Below are positions 38,033 to 49,100 of a DNA stretch of 64,000 nt, one piece after another. The stretch lies in assembly GCA_947034885.2 (NCBI GenBank), contig OX344757.2, forward strand, positions 3,968,001 to 4,032,000, given 5' to 3'. This stretch comes from Thuidium tamariscinum (lineage: Eukaryota > Streptophyta > Bryopsida > Hypnales > Thuidiaceae). A program made the translations under genes and the position numbers. Each line of letters begins with the position of its first letter. The first letter of the stretch is position 1. The notes under the pieces are model-generated. The model was given only the letters and a program-made list of their open reading frames with translations. It was not told the origin of the DNA and did no database searches.

Positions 38033-38740
38033 CTCACCCATTATTGAAGACGGAGACCTTATAAGAGGTGAATATTTATTTCATTCCCCATTTTTTTTGT
38101 CAGAGGCATTGTAGGAAGTCAATATTTATTTCATTCCCCATTTTTTTTGTCAGAGGCATTGTAGGAAGTCAATATTTATTTCATTCCCCATTTTTTTTGT
38201 CAGAGGCATTGTAGGAAGTCAATATTGATTTCAGTCCCCATCTCGTTTGGTAGAGACATTCCAGAAGGTGAATATTTTTTTCTTTCCCCATTTTTTTTGA
38301 CGGAGATTTTCTACGAGGTGAATGTCTATTTCAATGCCCATTTTTTGGGATGGAAGCATGGAAGGAGGTAAATATATATTTCACTCCCAATTTTTTTTTC
38401 ATGACGACATTGTAGGAGGTTTATATTTATTTCACTCCCCATTTTTTTTAAAGATATTCCAAGAGGTGAATATTTCTTTGAGTTCCCCTTTTTTTGGATG
38501 CAGATGTAGTACGAGGTTCTAGGGATTTGACTCCCCATTTTCTTTCATGAAGACAATGTACGAGGTGAATAGTTATTTCACTCCCCATTAATTCCATAGA
38601 GACTTTAAAGAAGGTTAATATTTATTTAAATCCCCATTTTGTTGGATGCTAACTTTGAAGGATATGAATATTATTTTTTTGACAACTTTTTTTCACGCCC
38701 CCTTTCATGGAGTACAATATTATTTTGTTTCCCATTTTAT
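38033..38740. repeat. 50-bp minisatellite, about 14 units
   Basis: Units contain 'aatatttatttcattcccca' then 'ttttttttgtcagaggcatt' then 'gtaggaagtc'. Three units between 38099 and 38220 are essentially identical with a period of exactly 50 bp; flanking units are degenerate. It lies just inside the left terminal repeat of element 2, like subterminal repeats of some large DNA transposons. The short open frames on both strands (38322-38538) are read-throughs of this repeat. Confidence 0.9.
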
Positions 38741-41557
38741 AAGTGAAGAATCCTTTTATATTTGAGAATAAGATTTATTGTAAGATGCCATAAGATATTC
38801 AATTAGATGTAATCCCATCAACTAATCGGGCCCAATAATTTCCTGGATTTAGGCTGTTTAATGAAAGGGTTCATATTGACCTTTTTCAAACTCATAATTT
38901 GTATATTAGCATACTATACTAAGGGTGAATTTCAAGGTACACCCACAATTCTAAAAATTAAACTTTGCTTCTAAGAAATACAATAATGCTCTTCAACTCA
39001 TTAAAAGAAGTTCAAATACTTCATTTGGTAAAGTTAAATTTAGGTAGTTCTTCTCCGGGATTAAGGCTTAGAATACAAGACTGGATGAGAAAAATCACAC
39101 AACATATAGCTATAAAGCACACAAATCCAATCATAATGAAAATCCAAACATACTAATTTGACTTATGAGATACGTCAATCTCATGAGTCTAATATGCAGT
39201 AGACTCCGCTGCAGAGTCCCTATCACTAGAAGAGTCTGAAGTCTCTCTACCTTCTGATGCTGATCCATCTATAAATTCTAAGACATTTAGAGCATACGAA
39301 GGTTTACGGTGTTTGCGTTTGGAAGTGCCAAATTCCGCAAACACTGAAGCTAACTACTCTGCATAGACTGGAAGATCGAATGGCTTCTCTGGGCTCAAAA
39401 TGAGTCTTCGTCTCTTCTTTACTTGGTCCTGCACGATCACTCCCTCGCTGCTGTAAATTCAATGGAAGCATTGTTAGATGTATGAAACATAACAAAGATC
39501 AAGAATTTGAGAAAATTGAATTTAGGAAAAACTTACTTATTAGGTTTAGGGCGCTGAACAAATTTTCGAGGTACTATCACCATGGCCTCTTGGTCTTGTG
39601 ATAATACAATTGTGGGCTCCTCCACATTTGGATCTGCGGTCACTGGAGAAGCAGACTTCTTCATTGGCAAGAGGACATGCTAAAAAATCCTCTTATCTTC
39701 CTCCAACGCTACAATATGCCTCCCGGTAGCACAACAAGCAGTAATGGATGCACCCGCCAAAAACCATAATTTACATCATCTATATAATGATCTTCTATAA
39801 AAATAATTTCATTGTGCAAAAGTTGTAGAACAAGAATTCACCTGTAGATGCAGTGCAATCTACCACAATGTCCCCTTCATCCGTGGTGCCCTCGATGATG
39901 AATTGAATGAAGTGCGGGTCCTTCTCTCGAGCTCCTTGCTAGGCCATTCGATCCATGTCATTCACCAACATCGTGTCCTCCGTGGTGTAGTTCATGAGCA
40001 AGTCATCATGCCGAAGGCATACCTTTGCCTTCAGCATGGTCTAAGAGTGCCTGAATTCAAAGTTCGATTTTCCCTTGGCTCCCAGATGTTTGACAAAAAG
40101 GGTGATGCCAAACTTCAATGTCTGCAAGCATAATCAAAACTCACATGAGATTAGGTAACAATAAAAAGCAAAAAATTCAAATATATTAAATTATTATAAT
40201 GAAATGATAGAGTCTTACCGTTTGGTCGGGGTGAATCGCCGATGTAAGGTGCATCCGATTCATGCCCATCCAATCTTTCTTCTTCTTGATGTTTGGGTAC
40301 TCCTGAAGAAGTCCTGCAATGGTTTCCAAGGAGTCCTGGCCCCAAGAATGAAATACTATAAGGCACCCGTCATCCTGCAAATGTTTGTGTGCAAAGTTGA
40401 AAGCCTGAAAAATTGTAAAGTAGTCCTTATCTGCGTTCCAATAAGGAATGTGCTTCAACCCCCCTATCTCTAGCACTGGCAAGTTCTCCTGGCAGTCAAA
40501 GATCATGAGATCAAATCCTGGCTGTCAATTAACCACCCCATCATACACCCTGGCCTTACCTACGACCATCTGCAAGAACATTTCTTCAATACATGAGTAT
40601 TTCCAAGAACAAGTTAAGAAAATAAGCGCTTGTTAGTCAAATAACAATCTACATTTGTAAGAGAAAGAAGAATATTACCTTTTGTAGAAAATCCATCACC
40701 TCTGTATAAGAGTTTGGTCCCCGGACCCCTTCGTTGTCGACCACCTCTGAAATTGAGACATCTAGAAGCAATTCCTCTGAGGTGACATCATCGTCATCTC
40801 CAAGAGCAATGACTTGTGTCCCTTGTGTTATAACCTCCTCCGTGAAGTCTGGAAGTACAGCCTTCCTCTTCAACCCACCTTGTGATGCACCCTGCATTTG
40901 GGAGCCCTCATCCACTGCAGACGACGTTGGAATGTCACTTCCTTCTTCCTTCTTCTTTCCTTTACCTTTCTCCTTCTCCTTGTCCTTCTCCTCCTTCTCC
41001 TTCTCCGCCAATTTGGCCAAACGCTCCGCCTCCTTCTTCTCCTTGTGCTCCACAACGAGTTGAATCCGTGCTGCCTTCCTCCTGTCCATGGTCTCCCTCT
41101 TTGCAATAGCCCTCTTCCTCTCATTCTCACTAAGTCTTGGAAACTCGTCAACATCCATGTTGATGGTGCCTTGTCCTTCCAAAGAAGCCCGCAATTCTAC
41201 CTCTGACGGATGCATGTAGGAGACTGGGCAGTCAATGTACCATCCACCACCACTGAGATGTGAGGTAGTGAAGGTCTTGAGCTGAGTCGGAGTATACATG
41301 CAGTCTTTGGAGTTGCGGTCCAGAAAATTCTTCAAGAAGGTAGGTAGGTCCTCAGTCTTGATTGCTTGTTTACCTTCGAGCTCATATTTGAAGTACTTGC
41401 AGTTTCAAGAGGATTCAATAAATACAAATGATAAAATTCAATCTCAACTACCAAATGATTTGAAAACCTCTTCGAAAAGATACCAATTACAAAATATTTT
41501 TTCTAAATTCTGAATTTGAGATGGAAAATTTTAACTTCAAAGTCTGCAAGGGACAAG

Positions 41558-41642
41558 AACTAGGGGGGTCCTTGAGCAATGTCCGTGAGTTAGCTCGGAT
41601 CCGAGCTAACTCTTGAAGGTAGGTGAAGGACCCCCCCTAGTT
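41558..41642. repeat. Intronic GGATCC palindrome H2
   Basis: Outer arms AACTAGGGGGGTCCTT and inner arms GAGTTAGCTCG meet at CGGATCCG. It lies in the intron 41396-42030 of the cargo gene. With H3 it forms a tandem duplication of about 240 bp that includes flanking 'cagatggaaaa' and 'cttcaaagt' phrases. Confidence 0.85.
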
Positions 41643-41810
41643 TTTGATATCCTACTTGATTTTTTGATTTTCTTGAAATTTTTTTTTGGTGATCACATGC
41701 AAGAATGGACTTTTAATTCCTCTGAATTCACTCTAAAATCGCAGTTTCAGATGGAAAAAAAACAAACTTTGAGACTTCAAAGTTTTCATGGGGTAAGATC
41801 TAGGCGGGTC

Positions 41811-41879
41811 CCTGAGCATTCTCCTCAACATAGCTCGGATCCGAGCTATGTCTATGAGGATGCTCAAGGACCCTCCTAC
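41811..41879. repeat. Intronic GGATCC palindrome H3
   Basis: Arms TAGGCGGGTCCCTGAGCAT / ACATAGCTCG and their near-complements meet at CGGATCCG. Same intron as H2. Confidence 0.85.
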
Positions 41880-44800
41880 TTTTTCATTTCCTACTTCAAT
41901 TCAAGATTTTTTTGAAATTTTTTTTTTGTGCCCCAATGCAAAGATTGACTTATAGGACGTTCAATAACTATAATGACAAGCATGAGCTATGATTTTTAGA
42001 GACTCACCGGAAAAGAACCCTTCTCACTACCTGCTTTGATCCCTCAAAGGTGTTGAAGTTATCGCTCTTTTTGAAGTAGTTAGCTCCATGAAGGTGAGCT
42101 AAAAATCCTTGATCCCAGATCTTTGTTCTCCAACCTTCCAAATAGTCAAGGAGAGTCTCTGGTTTCAGTGGAACCTTCATATCTATAGGTATGTTGTCAT
42201 GCCTGACAATACCCTCAAAGATATCCGCCACTACATCCTCAATCTGGATCAAAGAAAAAAATATTACAATTCACATGATTAAGAGCACTATGCCTCATGA
42301 TTACAAAATTTAAATTACTATAAACATCAAATACATAAATTGTTAAACTTAAAAACAAACTTCTAAGTAAGTTACTTACTCCAACATACCAAACACAACG
42401 ATTTAGAAATGGTCCAAGTAGTGTCTCAGACACTGGCCTAGGTGGGAAACGCCTTGCATTACGTGAAGGAATAGAAGAGTTCCACCACTACAAGAATTTG
42501 ATCTTGTGAGCTGCCGTTGTATTGCACGTTGCAACCATTTGGAGTTTCTTGAGAGTCATCTCGGGAACCTCATTTGTAGTCCAGTGCTTCTCAACCTGAA
42601 AAAAATGATGTGAGATTCACACTTCTAATTTTCAAGGTATAAACCATTTTCTTAATTTTTTGAAATATACAAAGTAGTTACCTCTTTCAAAAAGTCGGGC
42701 TCATTAGCCGGATTAGCAACGGAGGCCAATTTTGACATCTTCACATTGAGTTTTCCGGTCCTCTCTTTTGCTGCAAATCTCATAGCGTGAGCAAGTCCCT
42801 TCGCAGTTTTCTCCTCCTCCGGCGTGATCTCGTTGTACTTTCGTACTGCAACATCTGCAGCTTGAGCAATCTCTTGCTGCACAATTCCAAGGCCAATCAA
42901 AGTGAACAAAAGCTTTAAGAACAAAACTAAACATACTAAAATACATTGTATTGAAAGGAAGAATTATCACAATAATTTCATACCCGAAAAACAAAGGATG
43001 TGAAGACCTCTTGTGGCATAGAATACCACGTCTTCTTCAATTTTGGTGCAGTATAGCGTTTAAGCTCAGATGGCCTCAACATTTCGATGAAGCGCTCTAT
43101 GGGTAAAAGCCCATACTTCTGAACCCTATAAAGGGTATGAACCAAATTGGTCTTCACGTGTGAGCCCTCCGTAGACCTGAAAATCAAGAAGGCTTTATAA
43201 GTATATGCATTTCATATTATATAAGTGTAGATGAAATAGTTTCAAACTTTTCTAAAAACATAAAACAAAACTTCAAAGACAAAATTCAAGTAAACAACTT
43301 ACTTGTTAATGTCATGCATGACATGCATAGCAACCTCGATTTTGCCCTTCGTGTCCAACACAATTGAGTCCACTGCATAGTGCCAAATTATGTCTTTGGA
43401 GTGCATCCGGGAAATATGATTCATCCATGACAGCAGGCGGTGATTCCCGTCACACACAAAGAACTTCAAGTTCTTTAAGAACCTCAATTCGGGAACAGAC
43501 TGGACGTGGGCTTCGAAGATCTCATTCTTCTCTCTCCATAAAGGCCCCCATTTCTCTATCTCCTCCTCTGTGAATTTGGAGCATTCTCCGGCTTCATTTG
43601 TGGTTGTGACGTAGAAAACTGCTGCTCCATCAAGGTAGCCCTTTGCAAATTCGTGTTCAAGCAATTCAAGATCGCAAGACAAAGTAGGTCTTACCATGGA
43701 CATCGCTACCATCCGGCATAAGGGAATTTGAAGCCGAAACAGATGATCAGGCTTCATCTTCAAGCCTGCAATGGTATTCACAGAGTCTACCTTGTAATAT
43801 TCGCAGAGGTCATCCTCCAACAGGTCCTTGTCATCTTCATCCATAAATTCCTCCACCACGTCTTCACTTGTGACACCTCTCCTCGCTTCACCACCAATGG
43901 GGGGTTGACTTGTAACATCCATGTTTTGGGTTTCCATGATAGTTTCTTCTTGGGAAAGAACTACTGGAGACACTTCCATCTGCAATAATAAAACACCCAT
44001 AAATGTTTGACCACAAGTCTATTTTTATAATGCAAAAATGCAAAGAAGAATTCAAGTTGAAATGAGATGAAAACTTTCAAAAGATAGAGTACATAAGTAA
44101 TGCATTAATTTTGAAAGATGCAAGGCTTTATAGTGCCATTTGAATATAAAACTTTTTTGAGAAAGAGAACCTAGTCAATCTCTACATCTTCCTCAGAGTC
44201 TGAGCTGAGGTGAATGAAGACTGGAACCTGCGGACCTATAGGACCACTACAAGCACAAGTACATGTCTCTTGCAGTGGTGGACCATCAATAGTGATTGAG
44301 ACCTGCGACTCAGAACTATACTCAGTCTCTGAGCTCTCTGAAGACAAGCACCTAAATCCCTTTCTTCTAGCAATCTCAGCAAGCCTCAAGGCATGCCTTC
44401 GCCTTCCTGCATTTGGGTCACTGACGCGACTAAGCACGGAACTTTGGAAAGCATCTACTGCACGCTCAGCGGCATCCATGACATCTCCAAAACTTACCAA
44501 GTCTTCCGCTATAGCTTGCTCCTCCGAATCACTTGAAATATGCTTTCCTAGACTCTCAAATCCAAGTGCTTCTGAAGGTCCCGCTTGGTGAACAACTTGA
44601 ACGCTTGGAGGCACTGGTGAAGCTGAAGATGCACCCTCTCCACTTTGTCTCTGTTGATTGAATAAGACATTCAAATTTCAAATATTCAATAAACATTACA
44701 TTAATAGCAATATAACCACTTCCTTTCAATTCTAGGCATTCAAGTTAATAAATAAGACCTAATATTCATGAAAATCATTTCAAAGTAAATTAAATATAAT

Positions 44801-45070
44801 TGATTGCAAAAGAATATTAAAAGCTTACTCAAAACTAATGTGTTATATAATATTTCTTATGTGGAGCATTATAATTTGAAAGTCAGAGCTTTCTCTTGTT
44901 CAAAAATCATTAAATTCACATGAAAAGCCTCTTACAACTTATTCCAATTACATGTAATTAATATTTCTACAAAAATCTTACAAAATTATTAAAATCTCCT
45001 CTGAATGGCTATTGGTGTCAGTTTTTTTCAAAAAAAAGAGTTCGGAAACGCAAAAATTTTAATTAGTATA

Positions 45071-45160
45071 AAGAATTTTGGGGGTCATCCCAGTTCCCAT
45101 CTGACGTAGCTCGGATCCGAGCCACGTCAGACCGGAATTGGGAGGACCCCCGAAGTTCTT
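45071..45160. repeat. Intronic GGATCC palindrome H4
   Basis: Arms start AAGAATTTTGGGGGTC and converge on TAGCTCGGATCCGAGC. It lies in the first intron (44651-46151) of the cargo gene. Confidence 0.85.
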
Positions 45161-45349
45161 CACACTGTTGGATTCATTCCTCCTAGATTCGATCCTAATC
45201 TAAACCGTAGTTTGAATACAATGATCCCTCCACTAACGCAATCAATACAGAAATTGGATACATTGAAGAATCAGAGGTCACTGCTCTCAAATCTCGGAAG
45301 CAGACGTTGCACAAAAACGTTGAAAAACTTCGAATTCACAAAAATGGGG

Positions 45350-45421
45350 GGGGGTCCTCTGGATTCACGTCCGACATGGCTCGGATCCGAGCCACGTCGG
45401 ACGTGAATCCAGAGGACCCCC
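45350..45421. repeat. Intronic GGATCC palindrome H5
   Basis: The most perfect of the series: 36-bp arms starting GGGGGTCCTCTGGATTC match with a single difference around GGCTCGGATCCGAGCC. First intron of the cargo gene. Confidence 0.9.
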
Positions 45422-45605
45422 AAGTTTCTTACTACAGTCGGAGAGAATGAGTTCTTCATTGAACAAAACAAAATCATGACTAAATAGTATCCACAGGAAG
45501 CTCATGTCTCTCGGCCAGTTTCGTCATGGATGCGAATGATTCAACATGAACCATGCGAGAATCTCAACAGGGTACGGAAAAAATTTTGAAAACTCCCCGA
45601 ACTGC

Positions 45606-45677
45606 GGGGGTCCTACCGAATCCACAAGATGTTAGCTCGGATCCGAGCTAACTCGGCCGACACCAACCGGGACCCCC
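45606..45677. repeat. Intronic GGATCC palindrome H6
   Basis: GGGGGTCC ends and a TTAGCTCGGATCCGAGCTAA centre with divergent middles of the arms. It is tandemly duplicated with H7, including flanking 'gagaatctcaacagggtacg'. Confidence 0.85.
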
Positions 45678-45767
45678 TTACATTCTGATTTTTCAACATG
45701 AACCAAGCGAGAATCTCAACAGGGTACGGAAATTTTTTTGAAAACTGCATGAAGAGAGAAGAATTGC

Positions 45768-45838
45768 GGGGGTCCTACCGAATCTACATGATGTTAGCTC
45801 GGATCCGAGCTAACTCGGCTGACACCAACCGGGACCCC
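45768..45838. repeat. Intronic GGATCC palindrome H7
   Basis: A near copy of H6 (same arm sequence and flanks), about 162 bp downstream, arising by tandem duplication. Confidence 0.85.
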
Positions 45839-46959
45839 TTTACTTTCTGATTTGAGATGGACTTGCAAGTTCGGAATGACGAACACCACCTGCCGCACTG
45901 AGTTGTAGCTCAATAACCACCTCGTGAATTCACACTCCCAAGCAACAGGATGTACGCTCATCGAATCTTGACAAGGCAAGTATCTAGATTCTCTCACGAA
46001 GACTCATGTGTGATGAGATTCACTTGCCGCTCCAGGTGCTTTCTTCGAGGCTCGACCCAAGAAGAATAAAAATCTACTCACGTTCACGCGCCTAAAATTT
46101 TCCTGACTATAAGGCACACACAAGAAAACGAGAAAGAACATGACTGTGCACCTGCTGTGTCTTGCGAGTCTTGCTTCGAGGTGGAAGCGGATCTGCTGTG
46201 CCCTCCCTTGCTCGATTCCTTGTCGACCTCCTCATCATGGAATCCTACTCGCACAACACAGCTTAGAATGAGAACCCTGAACGAAAAATGAGAATTGATG
46301 AGAAGAGCTCAGTGCCACAAGAAGTCAGTGGCTTCAGGAATTTGCCGCGCCGCTACAACTTCCGGCTTTATCAAGAATTTCTAATTTGAGTTTGTTTACT
46401 GTTTTGCGTGCTCCGCCAAGCACTGGAATCCAGATACATTCTCGATCAAAGTGACCTACCAGGTCATTCCACCCGCAGCTTGGGGGAAAGGTGGCGCGCA
46501 AAGAATTCTGTAGATGCCTACTTTAGACGTCGATCCTGATTCCGTCGATCCTGATTCCAAATCAGGAATCAAATTCCCCCTTAATTAAGTTGCGGCAGCC
46601 AGAAAGGCGCGTGATGTCGTGGCAAGCCAGACTCACAAAAGAATCCGGATTTTGCATGATCCAGGCTACTGACGTGGCGCTTTCCAGGCCAAAGGAATAG
46701 TTCGCTCTGTGCTGGGCACCCGGGTGTGTTATGAACAATCCAACTTGCAGATCATCGTAGCTTGTATGCATGCGGCTAAGAACGACATGCAAACGAAATC
46801 TAAAAACGGTCGACACTGCGAGAATCAAACTACACCAGGTTGACTTGCAGGCGGAATCCAGGTCGCTCAGATCTAGGTTCAGTCGATACTCGATAACCGT
46901 CTTACATGCAAATATGAAATCCTAAAATCAGTATTGCGGGATCCGGCTCCCCCGAGCTC

Positions 46960-47392
46960 AAACTCGATTTATCACACACGTTGACGATCAGAGCAAGTTC
47001 CCGTAAGCACACGTGGCTGGAAATGATTTGTTTTCACACTTGAAATCTGGCGTGGCATTCCAGCCCTCAAGACCTAGTCGGACACGTGGCGGTCCAGGAT
47101 TTGCCTTCAAATCTTGAATCTGACGTGGCGATTCCAGACCTGAAAGCCTTCTCGGACACGTGGCGGAGATTGATTTGTCTTCCCACCCTGGAATCTAACG
47201 TGGCGATTTTAGACTTGAAAGCCTCTTCAGACACGTGGCAGAAAAATATTTGTCTTTAAACCCTAAAAGCTGATGTGGCAATTCTAGACTTCAAGGCCTC
47301 TTCACACACGTGGCTTTACTCTTTGAGAAAGTTTCAGTCACCAAATAGAATCATTTCCTACTAAATTCTAATGAGATTTCCACTATAAATAG
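46960..47392 (+). promoter_or_regulatory. G-box/ABRE-like tandem array with downstream TATA box
   Basis: CACGTGGC occurs at 47010, 47083, 47157, 47232 and 47307, a period of 73-75 bp. Between successive copies lie related motifs (GCGTGGC 47050, GACGTGGC 47122, AACGTGGC 47197, GATGTGGC 47272). The units are tandem repeats of about 75 bp. A TATA box (TATAAATA, 47384-47391) follows on the plus strand. CACGTGGC is the plant G-box/ABRE core bound by bZIP and bHLH factors. The array lies between the 5' end of the cargo gene (minus, from 46238) and the end of gene B. Because G-boxes are palindromic, the array could act on the cargo gene or on a plus-strand transcript from about 47420. Confidence 0.7.
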
Positions 47393-48067
47393 AGAATATT
47401 GTTAATTTGAAGTACAAGTTCATAAATGGAATGTAGTTGATGATTTGATATGTGGCTTTCAATCCTATTTTGCCCTAAAAGTCATTTTTTCACCAAATCC
47501 TAGTATTTACCATCTACTTGATAGCAAGTTGGGAACAGTAAATGATTTCAAAGGCTTTCATCTATAGTTTCTTACAAAAATGAGTCTAGATTTATTCTTT
47601 GCCCTAGAATAAAACATAGTGGCTACTTCTAATAGAAAGATGCCTACTTTAGATACTCTGTAATATCAAGTGCTTTTTATCTCATAGTGATTGTTCTCAT
47701 CCTCTTGTTCTCAAAAATGGCATTTTGTCTATAGAACAGGACTGCTACTGGAAGGATTACATCTCACTTGTTTATTGAAAGCTTTTCTATTGTAAACACT
47801 CAAGCATAACACTCATGTGCTTTCACTTTGTACGTTCTAAAGACCCTTCGACATCTCTCTCAGTGCGTATATAGGTCATGGCCATGAGCATCACAGTTTT
47901 GAGTATTGTACTCCATTCTTAATACTTCAAATGCAAGAAGTACTCTAAGTACTTAAAAATATCAAAAGCTCTACTGCCCTTTGATCAATAGTGTATACAG
48001 AGGACTCGTGATAGTAAGAGGAGTATTTGAGAAATCTTACATTTTCAGAATTCGGTGCCCCTACATC

Positions 48068-48346
48068 TTATTGTGTACTTCTATTATCCACCACTGTCTC
48101 CTCGACTCCCTCATTGCTATCGCTCGGAACATCGTCTTCCCCGACACTACTCCCTGCCTCAAAACGCAAGGTTCGACGAAGATCTCTACCTCTTGGTTGA
48201 GTAGTCTTTGCTGCCCCTCTACTTCTCTTCGTCATTCTAGCCTTGTTTAAAGCCTTCCTAGATGAGAAATAGAGTAACCTACGGCGCTTCCGTGTTCTTC
48301 CTTGTTCCAAGCTAAGGAAAGAAAGTCTCCTATCTTCTACAAGCAT
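48068..48346 (-). CDS. Gene B of element 2: small basic protein, divergent from gene A
   Basis: An uninterrupted 92-residue frame: MLVEDRRLSFLSLEQ, then GRTRKRRRLLYFSSRKALNK, ARMTKRSRGAAKTTQPRGR, and an acidic tail (GEDDVPSDSNEGVEE). Homologous to the ORF at 32960-33127 in element 1, and placed head to head with gene A in both. Conservation of position and sequence suggests a real element gene, perhaps a DNA-binding accessory. No known domain was recognised. An N-terminal extension or upstream exon on the minus strand is possible. It is the only element gene here without a stop. Confidence 0.6.
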   Translation of the reverse strand: MLVEDRRLSFLSLEQGRTRKRRRLLYFSSRKALNKARMTKRSRGAAKTTQPRGRDLRRTLRFEAGSSVGEDDVPSDSNEGVEETVVDNRSTQ

Positions 48347-49100
48347 GAAGTGAGAAGCAAATACGTGATAATTATCGGTCTCTTGCTTAAGAGGTAAACA
48401 GAACTACAAAACACATATGAAGAAGCTCGTTGGTGCCTCCCTCTTATGGCAAAGTGGACAATTCTAGTGAGAACGCCACGTTACGGTGAGTTTAATGGAG
48501 GAACGTGGGAGTGTGGTGTCACATGTGTGAAGGAACCTAGTTGTAGGGGCGCCGCCAAAATTCAATTGGAAAATGCAGTATTGTCCATCTTGTCCTTGTT
48601 AGTTTCTTTAAATTTCCGCGGCACTCGATTTCAAAAGTACTTCCGCGTCGGTTGTGGAGGCTCTGTTATGTCAGTTCTTAAAGGAATAATGATGTAGGAT
48701 TCCGCCGGCGCTATATAGTCCTGCACATTTGAAAATACAAATTAAAAATCCGATTAGAGACGCCATTTCTAGTGTACTGGTCTTTAATTAATTACAAGTG
48801 CCTGTCCTTTTTTTTTGAATGTTTGATCTTACAGAAGTGCTTATGTTAGGTAGGAACGCCTTTCTATTAGGACAGTAGATTTAATTATATATACTATTTT
48901 GAGCTATAGCAAAAGATGGTAATAATTGAAGAATCTCTAGCAATTTGGCGGACATTATTATCTAAATTTTGAATTTATACAAGAGGGAGAAAACATGGTG
49001 AAGCTCAAATGACGTGATTGTTGTATTCCTTCTTACCTTGTGTGCTATGTAGGTTTCCTTGTCTTCTCCTTCTCTTCCAATCCTTCAATAAGATTCAACT
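48347..49100. promoter_or_regulatory. Shared divergent promoter region of genes A and B (element 2)
   Basis: About 750 bp separate the divergent starts of gene B (minus) and gene A (plus). An open plus-strand frame at 48446-48697 has no counterpart recognised in element 1 and is not called as a gene. A TATA-like 'atatatacta' lies near 48885. The region is assumed to hold both promoters. Confidence 0.4.

Larger units (their letters stand above)
39189..46238 (-). pseudogene. ParB-like / N6-N4-type methyltransferase fusion gene, element cargo, decayed
   Basis: Twelve exons keep reading frame throughout: 46238-46152, 44650-44171, 43979-43303, 43176-42984, 42876-42682, 42595-42380, 42243-42031, 41395-40679, 40569-40219, 40121-39842, 39753-39537, 39450-39189; about 1296 codons. 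Order: basic N-terminus (MMRRSTRNRAREG); Ser/acidic region ending FIHLSSDSEED; ParB/sulfiredoxin-like domain with FFVCDGNHRLLSWM near residue 365; a region of no known match; a Lys/Glu linker; and a methyltransferase-like half. That half has FDLMIFDCQENLP (motif IV position) before IVVDCTASTGAS...HIVALEED (motif I position), the permuted order of many N6/N4 enzymes. A typical DPPY is not seen, so catalysis is doubtful. Seven in-frame stops (six TAG, one TGA) and one damaged acceptor (GG at 39754-39755) make this copy a pseudogene. All seven stops fit CAG-to-TAG or CGA-to-TGA. Confidence 0.8.

Noticed and set aside
38033-38740. CRISPR-like array because of regular 50-bp spacing.
   Set aside because: The whole unit is repeated with no unique spacers, in a plant nuclear context; it is a minisatellite.
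40734-41206. Plus-strand frames of about 75-109 residues rich in Ser, Leu and Phe.
   Set aside because: They are antisense to the Lys/Glu-rich exon 40679-41395 of the cargo gene and reflect its composition.
44171-44650. A separate short gene ending at the TAG at 44171-44173.
   Set aside because: The TAG is the last codon before a GT donor, where CAG/GT would be the normal donor context, and the next exon continues in phase directly after an AG acceptor.
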